This document shows, one piece after another, positions 11,257-20,935 of a stretch of DNA of 64,000 nt (its first letter is position 1; each line of letters opens with the position of its first letter). The notes under the pieces are model-generated. The model saw nothing but the letters and a program-made list of their open reading frames with translations. It had not been told where the DNA came from and searched no databases. Origin of the DNA: Psococerastis gibbosa (taxonomy: Eukaryota > Arthropoda > Insecta > Psocodea > Psocidae); NCBI GenBank assembly GCA_963971405.1, contig OZ020486.1:19057419-19121418 (forward strand), in the 5' to 3' direction. Position numbers and translations under genes: made by a program.

Positions 11257-11631
11257 ACAGGGATCTAGAGCTCTACAGATGCCGACCAATCACAAGCAAG
11301 CATTGTGTGTTAAGCCCTTTTTCTACTCAACAATAGAGGCGGGTCGTTCTTACTGGAGCCGTTCCTATGAACGTTCCTATGAACGTTCCTTTAGGCTTGA
11401 GCTAGGAGCTAGTTGCACGGATACAAAAATATTAGGTTCTTGAGGAACGCAATGCAAAATGGAACCATTTTGCCACGTGTAAACTGTAAAGTGTAAACAC
11501 ATCAACAGATCAGCTGTAAGATATAACAAAAAACAATATATGTAGCCTCCATTGGCCATTTGCTTCCGTCTTCCCGGCTTGGCATTGGAAACTGTTTTAT
11601 ACCACGTATTTGTGTATTTAAAACGTTCAAA

Positions 11632-11893
11632 ATGAGTTTTCTGTGCTGGTTTTGTGGAGTAGTATTTCAATTCAACAACACATTAATGTGGCATTTACGT
11701 ACTTTCCATAAAAAGGATAACTGTGACACACTGACACATTCAGTTTGAAGAAATTCTTTCTTCGGCCCTATCTGCCCTGATTGTAAAGAGGTGTTTGTAA
11801 CATACGAAAAGTTACGCGAGCATATATTGAGGCCGCTCACTCCATTGGCATATCTTTCAGAGTGGAAACGTTTAACGTTTAAGACAACGGAAG
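11632..11893 (+). pseudogene. Exon 1 of a C2H2 zinc-finger gene carried in the TIR element
   Basis: From ATG at 11632 the frame reads MSFLCWFCGVVF then LMWHLRTFH, a good C2H2 finger (C-x2-C-x12-H-x4-H). A second, incomplete finger follows (ICPDCKEVFVTYEKLREH), and the exon ends at donor GTAAGT (11894-11899). One in-frame TGA (11746-11748) separates the two fingers, so this copy encodes only the first finger unless that stop is read through or the true mRNA differs. The frame is otherwise open. The function is unknown. C2H2 proteins usually bind DNA, and the gene may be a captured host fragment or the element's own protein. Confidence 0.6.
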
Positions 11894-12560
11894 GTAAGTT
11901 CAATGTAGTGTTGTTCTTTAAATGCTAAGTTACATACTATGGAGCTAGGGCCTATAATAGGTAAAAACATAAGCTACCTACAGGTACCAAGCTTGTGTTG
12001 ACCTAACTGATTATCATTTCTCGCTGAAATCAGGGCTTTGCAATCAAAGGCATAAAGTAATTACTCTGGCAGTAATTTTCCCTTATTAAAATTTTTGGCA
12101 ACACGTTAAGGGGAATTTCTTTTTCATTTGGTCAAATACATTCTGATTATATAACGGTTATGGGCTATAGCCAGTATATGAGTTGAATTTTCGATCCTCA
12201 ATGCTGATGGCTGTTCTTTTGCCTCTTACTGTTCTACTTCTACATTACGTTTAAAAAAAAAACATTACAATTAGGAAAGCAAATGTGCTTTCCGGGTCAG
12301 GTTGGCTAGATAATTTGTTTTAAACACTTCATAATGTAGTCAGTGATTTGGGTCAACTTGGACATCAGCTAGGAAGGCTACTAAAAGGTGTAGGTTAAAC
12401 TGAATTTTGTATGTTCAGACTCGCCGGACTGAAATATTTAAACCTAAAATGCTAAAAAAGGCTGTGAACATTTATTGAATGTAGGGCCTATTGCTTATTT
12501 AATATGGAATTTTAACATATAATATAATAGACATTTTTTAAATTAATTCCTTCTTTTCAG

Positions 12561-12652
12561 ATTTTACTACCGGGCGCCTTGGCATTGAGTCGGAAACCCC
12601 ACATAGCCTGTCTGAGTCTGGTCTGGAACAGTTAAACCACAGAACAACATGA
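12561..12652 (+). pseudogene. Exon 2 of the C2H2 gene in the TIR element, with poly(A) signal
   Basis: Acceptor TTCTTTTCAG ends at 12560. Joining to exon 1 in phase gives a Ser/Glu-rich tail (DFTTGRLGIESETPH, then SLSESGLEQLNHRTT) and a TGA stop at 12650-12652. AATAAA follows at 12659-12664. The intron is 667 bp. A proper intron plus a nearby poly(A) signal argues that this was a genuine transcription unit captured as genomic DNA rather than a retrocopy. Confidence 0.55.
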
Positions 12653-12664
12653 TATATAAATAAA

Positions 12665-13374
12665 CTATGAAACAGGGAGTTGGTTTGATGCATAAAAAAA
12701 CACGTAGGCTACACATTTTACAGAATTACAGTTGATTTTACAATTTTGTTCTTGATTATATTGTAACTTATTGAAATATTGATTGGTTTTTAAAACTCAT
12801 TAAAACTTAGACCTATGGGCTACGCATGTAGGCCTACCATATCCCCCTTAGCAAAATTTCTTTACCGGTACCTTCCTTTTACCCTATCTTGAAGCTTCAA
12901 TTAAGTTAGGTACTTATATATTGCGATTGCAATGAACCCTCTATAAAAGGCTATTATATAAGTAAGCCCTATTTGACTACTTGTACGTACCACAGGACTA
13001 AATATTCCTCGTTATACCTATTATGGATCCTACTTGGATCATCCTTAAGCATCCATCAGCTAAGGGTCGACTGTACGCAGCTTGGAAAGCAGTACCTATA
13101 AGAATTAAGTAGGCAAACCTAATTACAGGACAAAGGTTGTCTTTCGTAGACTACCGCACCTTCAGTAGCCACTAGGTATCTTATGGTATAAGTATAACCT
13201 GATGTTGCAGTGAAGCTACATTAAATAAGTTTTACTGCAATTGCCAGGCCTAGTCTATAAAATATAACTCTGAAACTTTCCAAAATATCACTAAAGATAT
13301 AGAAATAGAAAGGTTCACCAGTGGCCCCTAATCCACCAATCCACGTGTTTTCCGGATACCCCCATTTTGCATTG
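12665..13374. other. Interior of the TIR element without genes
   Basis: AT-rich sequence between the passenger gene's poly(A) signal and the right inverted repeat. It has no ORF of note and nothing resembling transposase motifs. Confidence 0.6.
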
Positions 13375-13544
13375 CGTTCCTCAAGAACCTAATATTTTTG
13401 TATCCGTTGCAACTGGCTCCTAGCTCATGGAACGGCTCCAGTAAGAACGACCCACCTCTAGTGTTGAGTAGAAAAAGGGCTTAACACACAATGTGTCCAT
13501 GCTTGCTTGTGATTGGTCGGCATCTGTAGAGCTCTAGATCCCTG

Positions 13545-13786
13545 TCCATAGTTCAAATTGATCAATGATCATACAGTAAAATCACAAACAAACTAAAATT
13601 AAAAAATGGCGTCATGGGATATGTTAAGTACAAACATTTTAATAGATTTCTATAAAAAGAAAAATTCTAATTTCCGTCAATGTCATTTGCATTCTGCAAT
13701 GCGAGGTCGGTGGAAACACCACTGAATGTCTGCTACCACGTCACCGTTTTTGTAAATAGCCCTAGCCGGTCGGTGGAATGGGCACC
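13545..13786. mobile_element. Half of a nested palindromic MITE (same family as 54558-54941)
   Basis: It begins inside the loop (CCATAGTTCAAATTGATCAA), continues through GCAATGCGAGGTCGGTGG and the family core GTCTGCTACCACGTCACCG, and ends GGTGGAATGGGCACC. The whole stretch matches the right part and the inverted loop of the complete copy at 54.6 kb. Its other arm is missing, and the 2.3-kb TIR element begins where the arm should continue. Confidence 0.75.
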
Positions 13787-13821
13787 TTTGTATTGAGTGT
13801 ACTTGCTTTAGGCGGGGATTC
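13787..13821. repeat. 35-bp linker shared with 18326-18360
   Basis: TTTGTATTGAGTGTACTTGC followed by TTTAGGCGGGGATTC. The same linker, with one difference, precedes the palindrome at 18361, so linker and palindrome moved as one unit. Confidence 0.75.
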
Positions 13822-13968
13822 GGCGCGGATTCCACCAACGTCAATAGTGATATTAAATGTTTTTGACGTGGTAGCAGACATTTTTAAACAGTTTTAGACG
13901 GTCTAAAAATGTCTGCTACCACGTCAAAAACATTTAATATCATTATTGATGTTGGTGGAAAATGCGCC
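13822..13968. mobile_element. Palindromic MITE, 147 bp
   Basis: The arms run from GGCGCGGATTCCACCAACG to the core TGACGTGGTAGCAGACATT, and back as AATGTCTGCTACCACGTCA to GGTGGAAAATGCGCC. The loop is about 20 nt (around 13884-13903). The right end is followed by TTA, the 3-bp target expected of PIF/Harbinger elements. The pairing of the arms is almost complete. Confidence 0.85.
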
Positions 13969-13970
13969 TT

Positions 13971-14098
13971 ACGTCAATAGTCAAAATAATGATATTAACG
14001 TGGTAGCAGACATTAAAGACAGTGTAAAAATGTCTGTTAACACTTAACACGTCAATATCAGCATTATTTTGACTATTGACGTCGGTGGAATAACCGCC
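13971..14098. mobile_element. Palindromic MITE, left terminus lost
   Basis: The left arm starts abruptly at ACGTCAATAGTCAAAATAAT without the usual GGCGnTTATTCCACC end. The right arm is complete and ends GTCGGTGGAATAACCGCC. The core ACGTGGTAGCAGACATT sits about 18 nt from its inverted copy. The preceding palindrome joins it directly, so the terminal 15 bp or so were lost at the junction. Confidence 0.8.
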
Positions 14099-14173
14099 TG
14101 AGAAAAAAAGGTCAGATCCAATATTTATTAGTTAATTTTGATCTTATAGGGTATCGTATAACATTACAACTAT

Positions 14174-15653
14174 ATCAATCAATCAATCAATCAATCAGTC
14201 TTTGTCCATGACCCACCAAGGTGGGATAGACGGCGTCCAAAACAAAAGAAATCTAGAACAGAAACAAAAACAAACAAAAAATTTCATGCGGAAGCATACG
14301 TTAGATGGAGGGAGGGGGGGGGGGTTATGTTTGAGCATCCCAGCTTATTTCCCTGAACTCGTCCAAGCTGTACAGTGGACATTCTTTAAGTTTCCTTGTC
14401 ACCACGGCCTTGTATCCTGAAAAATCCTTATTAGTAAGGCTGCTGGGTAGGGCGTTGTAGTATCTCATTGCCGAGTTTGGGAATGATGCGATGGACCTAC
14501 TCAGCCTGCATCCGGGCAGATCCAAACGGTGAGCATTTGTTGTGTTATGCAGATGGACAGTATTTCTTTCAGGGAACAGTTCTATGTTGGCTTTAATGTG
14601 CAGTAAGCATGAAAGAATATACTGGCTGTAAACCGTTGGAATGCCCATAGATGCAAACAGAGGTCGGCAGTGGTCTCTCCACCCGCTGGAAGCCACAATC
14701 CTGACAGCCTTTTTCTGTAACAAAAGAACATCGGCCACACCTGCAGAGTGACCCCATAAGAGTATGCCGTAGTTGATGTGGCTGTGGAAAAGAGCATAGT
14801 ATGTCATTAGCAAATATTGTTTGGTGACCAAGTTCTTTAGTTTTCTTAACAGGAATATTACTTTAGAGAGTTTTTTACAAAGCTGCTCAGAGTGGGCAGT
14901 CCAATTCAACTTAGGGTCCACAGTGAAGCCCAACAGCTTAACACAATCCCTCTCCGTATTCGGGGTTCCAGTCTGGAGGGAACAGGTCATCTTTTGTGTC
15001 TTTCCTTCGTTAAGTATAAGCTTGTTGTCCTCGAACCACTGGGCTGCCGCCGCTAGCAAGGCATCTGCCATCATTCGAGCCTCGGTGAGTGAGGGGCCCC
15101 TACAGTATATAGTTGCATCGTCAGCAAATAGCAAGGTCTGCAAGCCTAAATCATTCACCATTATGAGGAACAGTAAGGGACCTAGGACAGATCCCTGAGG
15201 GACTCCGTACCTGACAGTCAGCCATTTAGAAATTGCTCCCTGAATGGACACACACTGCCGCCTGTTTGAGAGGTAGGAGATGAAGGTCTGAAGAACCACC
15301 CCATCTATTCCATATTTCTTTAGTTTCTCAAGCAACACCGCGTGGTTAACACAATCGAAAGCTTTGCTGAGATCACAGAGGGTGAGTGATAGAGACTGGC
15401 CATTTTCAAGTGCCCCCAGTATCTCCTTAGCCAAAGAAAGAAGTGCGCTGGTTGTAGATCTACCTTTCCTAAACCCGTGCTGGTTTGGGTTAAATAGGCC
15501 ATTGCTCTCGAAATACTCCATTAATTGGCAGTTCATGACAGTCTCAAATACTTTAGCTAATGTTGGTATGATTGATATTGGCCTGTAGTTTGAGAGAGCA
15601 GAGGGGTCACCCTTCTTAAATACAGGAATAGTTCTAGCCATTTTTAATTCGTC
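14174..15653 (-). mobile_element. 5'-truncated LINE in the same sense as HD-PTP
   Basis: The 3' end, on the minus strand, is marked by a (TTGA)n tail (14174-14197 on plus), typical of CR1/Jockey-group LINEs that end in short tandem repeats. The 5' end stops inside the reverse transcriptase at DELKMARTIPVFKKGD, next to a (TA)n run at 15655-15669. The copy therefore lacks ORF1, the endonuclease and the first RT block. Confidence 0.85.
14325..15653 (-). pseudogene. LINE reverse transcriptase (ORF2 C-terminal half)
   Basis: The frame is open over about 440 residues without a stop. It shows the RT blocks ARTIPVFKKGDPSALSNYRP, HGFRKGRSTTSALL, DLSKAFDCVNHAVLLEKL, GVPQGSVLGPLLFLI and LLFADDATIY (catalytic FADD), then the thumb region (KLLGFTVDPKLNW) and the C-terminal tail (PNSAMRYYNALPSSL). 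In a full element this enzyme carries out target-primed reverse transcription. The N-terminal endonuclease is absent through 5' truncation, so the copy is dead despite its clean frame. The frame extends a few codons past the LINE into flanking DNA. Clade call: CR1/Jockey group, not resolved further. Confidence 0.9.
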
Positions 15654-15924
15654 TATATATATATATATAGCTAAAACATTTTTGATAAATTTACCATTAA
15701 CAGGGTCATATTCGTTCAATTTTTAAATTTAGTTGAATTTTTGTTATGTTATATGACTATGTTGCATTTATGTGTTATATTTTTGTGTACCTATTGTATT
15801 GCTCTTTCACTGATCAATGTATTTGAATCCGAATTCTGAAATTTTCAAAATGAATATTTCAAATAACTTGTTTGAAACGCATCAAATATTAAAATTACTT
15901 AAAAATTTCAAAACATTGACTTAC

Positions 15925-16011
15925 ATCTTTTAATTTTGCATGAAAGCTAGTCTTCTCTGGGCTGGTTTTTAAAGCAAAGGATATCATCGGCAGCCTTGGA
16001 ACAGCCTCCAT
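15925..16011 (-). CDS. PTPN23: HD-PTP/PTPN23, exon 1 with start codon
   Basis: A 29-codon exon reading MEAVPRLPMISFALKTSPEK then TSFHAKLKD, followed by donor GTAAGT (15919-15924). The start MEAVPRLPMI is almost identical to human PTPN23 MEAVPRMPMI, and the exon ends in phase 0 exactly where exon 2 resumes (FIRNSYNEDP). It lies 10.4 kb from exon 2, which is why it is easily missed. The ATG (16009-16011 on plus) is only 308 bp from the start codon of the divergent SEC61B gene. Confidence 0.95.
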
Positions 16012-16319
16012 TATTGGTTTATGAGTTTATTACTAACAGTAACACATAAATTTCATTAATTAAATTAGGCACCGAAAAACTCGAAAATGTATGTTATGAC
16101 ATTTTTTACAGCACTCAACTCAACATACACTCAACATCAAATGACAATAGCCGTGTAACCAGACGATGACCATTTGAGCGCAGCAAACATTCTTATTTTT
16201 AGCAGCAAAAACATATGGCATGGATGATTTTTGTTGTGTTGGAAGTTTACTTGGTGACTTGGCTGCGATTCTCTGAACTTATTGAAGACAAGACACTCTG
16301 AAATTATTTACTGACTAAA
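16012..16319. promoter_or_regulatory. Probable bidirectional promoter between HD-PTP and SEC61B
   Basis: The two start codons point away from each other across 308 bp, which must contain both 5' UTRs and both transcription starts. The stretch is AT-rich, with no TATA box at a convincing place, no CpG cluster and no mobile element. Bidirectional use is inferred from geometry only. Cap-end mapping would settle it. Confidence 0.7.
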
Positions 16320-16322
16320 ATG
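16320..16322 (+). CDS. SEC61B: SEC61B exon 1, coding part is the start codon alone
   Basis: The ATG at 16320-16322 is followed at once by donor GTAAGA. The next exon begins [16 protein letters not shown] in phase 0, so the start codon is separated from the rest of the protein by a 141-bp intron. The choice of this ATG rests on the fit of the joined N-terminus to the family, where vertebrate Sec61 beta begins MPGPTPSGTNVG. Confidence 0.88.
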
Positions 16323-16463
16323 GTAAGATTTTCGAAAGTTTAGCACTAATATTAATTAAAATTAGTTTCAGCCTACTTTGTTTTGTTCATTTGATAACCA
16401 AAATACAAACCTATTTATAATAAAGAATCCAACTACACTACATTTATTTATTTTGTGTTTTAG

Positions 16464-16660
16464 CCAGCATCGCCAAGTGCCACAAATGTGGGTGCAGGTA
16501 GCCGCAGTCCAGCCAAAGCCGTTTCAGCAAGGTCTGCTAACGGAGGTACTGTCAGGCAACGCAAAACTACAACAACAACCGCTGCCAGAAGTAGGACTGC
16601 CGGAACTAACAGTGGAGGCATGTGGAGGTTTTACACAGATGACTCACCTGGAATCAAAGT
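16464..16660 (+). CDS. SEC61B: SEC61B exon 2: cytosolic domain of Sec61 beta
   Basis: Sec61 beta is the small tail-anchored subunit of the ER translocon and contacts the ribosome and signal peptidase. Acceptor TAG ends at 16463 and donor GTAAGT starts at 16661. The exon encodes about 65 residues: a Ser/Ala/Arg/Thr-rich disordered part with [20 protein letters not shown], and the family signature [15 protein letters not shown]. The last codon is split (GT|T, Val). The total of 95 residues agrees with the usual 96. Confidence 0.97.
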
Positions 16661-17627
<967 letters not shown>

Positions 17628-17786
17628 TCTCATTCCAACTATTTTTTCCTCAAGACATTCGTGATCAAAAGCATTAATTTGGTGTTGTACTGGTTGTACT
17701 CTGAATGAAAACATGAATGTTTAATTTTAATAATTATATAGAATTTATAAACGTTCTTTTTCAAAGTTATTCATTGGTCTTAGGAT

Positions 17787-17792
17787 AATAAA
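17787..17792 (+). terminator. Probable SEC61B poly(A) signal
   Basis: AATAAA 160 bp after the stop codon, the first canonical hexamer downstream. Confidence 0.6.
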
Positions 17793-18325
17793 TACGGGAT
17801 TAAATTATTAAATTTCTTTAGTACAATTTGAGTACCTACTGTTCTTATTCATCCCCTGATTCTGGAACTGTAGCTGACCTATACTTTACATTGCATGTAA
17901 ACTGTAGTAAGCCAGCGGTATGCAGGTATGCTCAAATCAAATGTATTTAATTCTAACTCAAAATACCCCAAATGTTCCTAAGAATGTGCTTGGGGAAGTT
18001 AAGACTGGTGGAAATACGGAACATACCATACTAGACTGAATTCAATTAATAACAATAGCATGTGTGCCTCAAATGGATAGCTGTACTAATGCAAAAAAAG
18101 AGAAGATTTATTAATAGAAATAGATAAATAGTTAATAATAGATTACATTATATTTGGATTTGAGTGATTTGTTTAGCATCGGGAGAGGTACATTGCTGCT
18201 TTGTATTGGGGTGAGTGGGAGGTAAGAGCTTTAATAATGAATGGAAGTCTGAGCTGAGGATCTCTTGTAGGGTAGTTATGTAACGACTGATGTTGATCAA
18301 CTCTTATTTTAAGATCATTTAATGC
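17793..18325. other. Intergenic stretch after SEC61B
   Basis: AT-rich sequence with no ORF or repeat I can support, ending at the 35-bp linker of the palindromic unit at 18326. Confidence 0.6.
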
Positions 18326-18500
18326 TTTGTATTGAGTGTACTTGCTTCAGGCGGGGATTCGGCGCTGATTCCACCAACGTCAATAGTGATATTAAATGTT
18401 TTTTGACGTGGTAGCAGACATTTTTAAACAGTCTAAAAATGTCTGCTACCACGTCAAAAAAACATTTAATATCACTATTGACGTTGGTGGAACAAGCGCC
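18326..18500. mobile_element. Palindromic MITE with 35-bp linker
   Basis: The linker (18326-18360) equals 13787-13821. The palindrome proper is 18361-18500: GGCGCTGATTCCACCAACG to the core TGACGTGGTAGCAGACATT, a loop of about 10 nt, then the inverted arm ending GGTGGAACAAGCGCC and TTA. It is the closest relative of the copy at 13822. Its right TTA is also the left target of the adjoining element at 18504. Confidence 0.85.
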
Positions 18501-19231
18501 TTAAGCTGCTTCCAGACTATGCATTAACGCAATGCATTATGGCAATGCCATAGTGCTTTTTCGTAGTGTGGACGCAACAAAAGCCGAAACGCAATGCATT
18601 ACGGCCAGGGATTACGTGATCCGTAAGTTTGTGGTCTCTATCAAAGGAAAGCCGATCGGCATGCTGTAGTCTGGACGGCGCGTGATCCCTATTCCCGATG
18701 CATTCGTCAATGCGCATGCTCTCTGTTCTGCTTCAGTCATCTGTGAGTAGATTTGCGGGCAAACTAATTAGTCAATTTTGATGAAATTTGGCATGTAGGT
18801 TCACAAAAATCATACCTCGAGACCATTTTATTTAGGGGTAACTCAATTTGGTGGGGCTTTATTCTCAAAAACTAAAAAAAAAACGTCTAAAAAATTATTT
18901 CTCAAAAAAGGTTCCAAAGATTTCCTTTAAATTCACATATATTGTAGTCGTTATTAATGTTGAAAAAATGCGGGGGTCGCTTGCCCCTTGCTAGTTAAAT
19001 TAAAATTAAAAACAAGCTATTCTCTCGATGATTTTTACCTTCAGGCATGTTTTAGGTGTTCAATAGAGTAACAAAACCAAACAGGTTGATTTCCTAAAAA
19101 AACTTTTGGTTCATGGAAAAAATTTTTGTTAAATAAATTATGGAAAATTCACGCTCCAATACATTGCGTGCCCGGTCATTGTTACTACTGTTGCAATGTA
19201 TCGGTCTGTTCGATCCTGAATATGCAATCGA

Positions 19232-20935
19232 GTTTTAATAATAATAATAATAAAGTCTTTATTTAAAAAAAATATGTACAGATACAGCGAGATTAGGGCC
19301 TATGGCCCTCTCTTACACCTAACTGTACATAACAACGATATAGTTTGATTGCAATATATATTTATAAACTACATTCATGCAGTATATCAGTCATACCTTT
19401 CATTCAAGATAACAGACATACTAATTCACATTCGCTACCATCTACTGTACATTCATACACACATTTTCTCACACATTCACACGCAGCCTTGCCTTGATCA
19501 ACCGGTGACAGTAGTTTGCTGACTAAGGAGAAACTTGTAATATTTGTTTTTAAAAACGTTGAGAGAAGGAGAGGCACGAATTTCTATGGGTATCGAGTTC
19601 CATAGTGTAGAGGAAGAGATGAGAAATGAAGAGTGGAAGATTCGGGAATGAGAGAGATGGGTTAGAAGGAGGTCGTCCCCACGAATATTATAGGCTCGCG
19701 AGGAAAGTGGTGTAAGGGACGAGAAGAGGTAGGATGGGGATTGGGTATGCAGCACTTTGAAGACCAGGCATGCCTGGTGAAGTTGACGCCGACGTTGGAG
19801 ATTCAGCCAAGCCAGAGAGTTCAGGAGTGGAGATATGTGGTCTCTGTACGACTTGACATTCAGTACGAACCTAACGCAGTTATTCTGCAACCTCTGGAGG
19901 TGAGTTGCTTGTGCTGCGGTCATATCGTTGTAGACTATGTCACAGTAGTCTAGGAGAGGAAATATAAGGGCTTGAACGAGCCGTTTCTTCAGATTAGGGG
20001 GCAGAAAATTTTTCAGGCGCCTAAGAGCACAGAACAACATAATATATGCCTAAGAGCGTGTAGTGAGCCCATAGTTTTTCGCGAGGTGTTGGTCACCTGG
20101 GCGTCCCATGATAAATCATCAGTAATGGTAATCCCAAGGTTTTTAACGCTCGTGGTTAGGGAGATTTTAGTGCCTAGTACTAACACTGGGGGGAGGGAGG
20201 AATAATCAAGGGAGGATAGGGTTCTTCGTGGTCCAAAGAGAATGCATTGGGTTTTGATTGGGTTTAGCAGAAGAAAATTGTTTTTAGCCCATGAGGACAC
20301 TCTATTAAGATCGGCATTTCCTTTATTAAAATTTTCATGGAGATCGAAGGCCGGTAAATATAAATATATATGGAAATCATCCGCATATCCGTGGTGTTGG
20401 CAATATTCAAGGACAGTGGGAAGATCTAGTGCTGCAATGGAGAAGTAGAGGGGGCACACACCCCTCCTTGGGGTACACGGCATGTTAGGTCCCTCCAAGA
20501 TGAAAAAACTGTCTGTTTGTTGCTGTCCTCCATAGAGACACGCTGCCGTCTACCTTTTAGGTATTGCTCTGTCCAGTTTGTTGCTGAGTTAGAGAAACCA
20601 ATGGCTTGCAGTTTGGCCAGAAGTATTTCAAAGTTGACTGAATTGAACGCCAAGCTGAAATCTAGTAGGGTTAATAGGGTTAGCTGGCGAGAGTCAGCGG
20701 CCCGTCTAATGTCCTCAGTCACTTGAAGTAAGGCTGTGGTGGTGCTATGCAGAGGACGGAAGCCAGATTGGTGCCTATCAAAGAGATTGTTTTGGAGCAT
20801 AAACGAGGAGATCTGATCGTGAGCTATATATTCTATGACCTTAGAGGAGGCAGGTAAAATTGAAATAGGACGAAAGTCTGATGCAGATAGAGGTTGTTTC
20901 TTTTTTGGTATGGGGCGAACATGGGCCATTTTCCA
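19232..20935 (-). mobile_element. Second LINE, 5'-truncated and frameshifted
   Basis: The minus-strand 3' end has a (TTA)n tail (19232-19251 on plus) followed inward by the C-terminal domain. The 5' end lies near 20935, just before the RT block HVRPIPKKKQPLSASDFRPI. The family (CR1/Jockey group) is distinct from the LINE at 14.2 kb. The two share RT blocks but neither tail nor C-terminus. Confidence 0.85.
19498..20929 (-). pseudogene. LINE-2 reverse transcriptase in three frames
   Basis: Three consecutive pieces in different frames cover one RT. 20426-20929 has FRPISILPASSKVIEYI, HQSGFRPLHSTTTALL and LDFSLAFNSVN. 20013-20498 has YADDFHIYLYL (catalytic YADD) and VKNLGITITDDLSW. 19498-20040 has the thumb and C-terminal tail (LNSLAWLNLQRRRQLH, STLWNSIPIEIR). 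The junction between the first two lies in the VPQG motif, which reads VPQGGVCAPS instead of VPQGSVLGP. At least two frameshifts make the copy non-coding. Confidence 0.88.

Larger units (their letters stand above)
11258..13544. mobile_element. 2.3-kb DNA transposon with long TIRs and a passenger gene
   Basis: The first 200 bp (CAGGGATCTAGAGCTCTACA onward) recur inverted at about 13375-13544, ending TGTAGAGCTCTAGATCCCTG. The inner end of both arms is the same AATATTAGGTTCTTGAGGAA block. TIRs of this length around captured gene sequence resemble Mutator-like (Pack-MULE) elements, while the CAGGG terminus is hAT-like, so the superfamily is open. No transposase is visible. The interior holds a two-exon C2H2 gene listed separately. 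The flanks (LTR on the left, palindromic MITE loop on the right) do not form a target duplication, so one side has probably been rearranged. Small tandem GTTCCTATGAAC repeats lie in the left arm. Confidence 0.8.
5493..15924 (-). other. HD-PTP intron 1, 10.4 kb, packed with mobile elements
   Basis: The interval lies between donor GTAAGT (15919-15924, after exon 1) and acceptor TAG (5493-5494). Exon 1 ends in phase 0 (KLKD) and exon 2 starts in phase 0 (FIRN), which reproduces the continuous Bro1 N-terminus. Its contents are listed separately: SINE, inverted repeats, LTR element, TIR element with a small gene, palindromic MITEs and a LINE. Those elements account for most of the length. The remaining stretches, such as 5493-5690 and 15654-15924, show nothing I can name. 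Confidence 0.9.

Noticed and set aside
13822-14098. Regularly spaced repeats that could suggest a CRISPR-like array
   Set aside because: The repeats are inverted arms of MITEs in a eukaryotic intron, not direct repeats with unique spacers.
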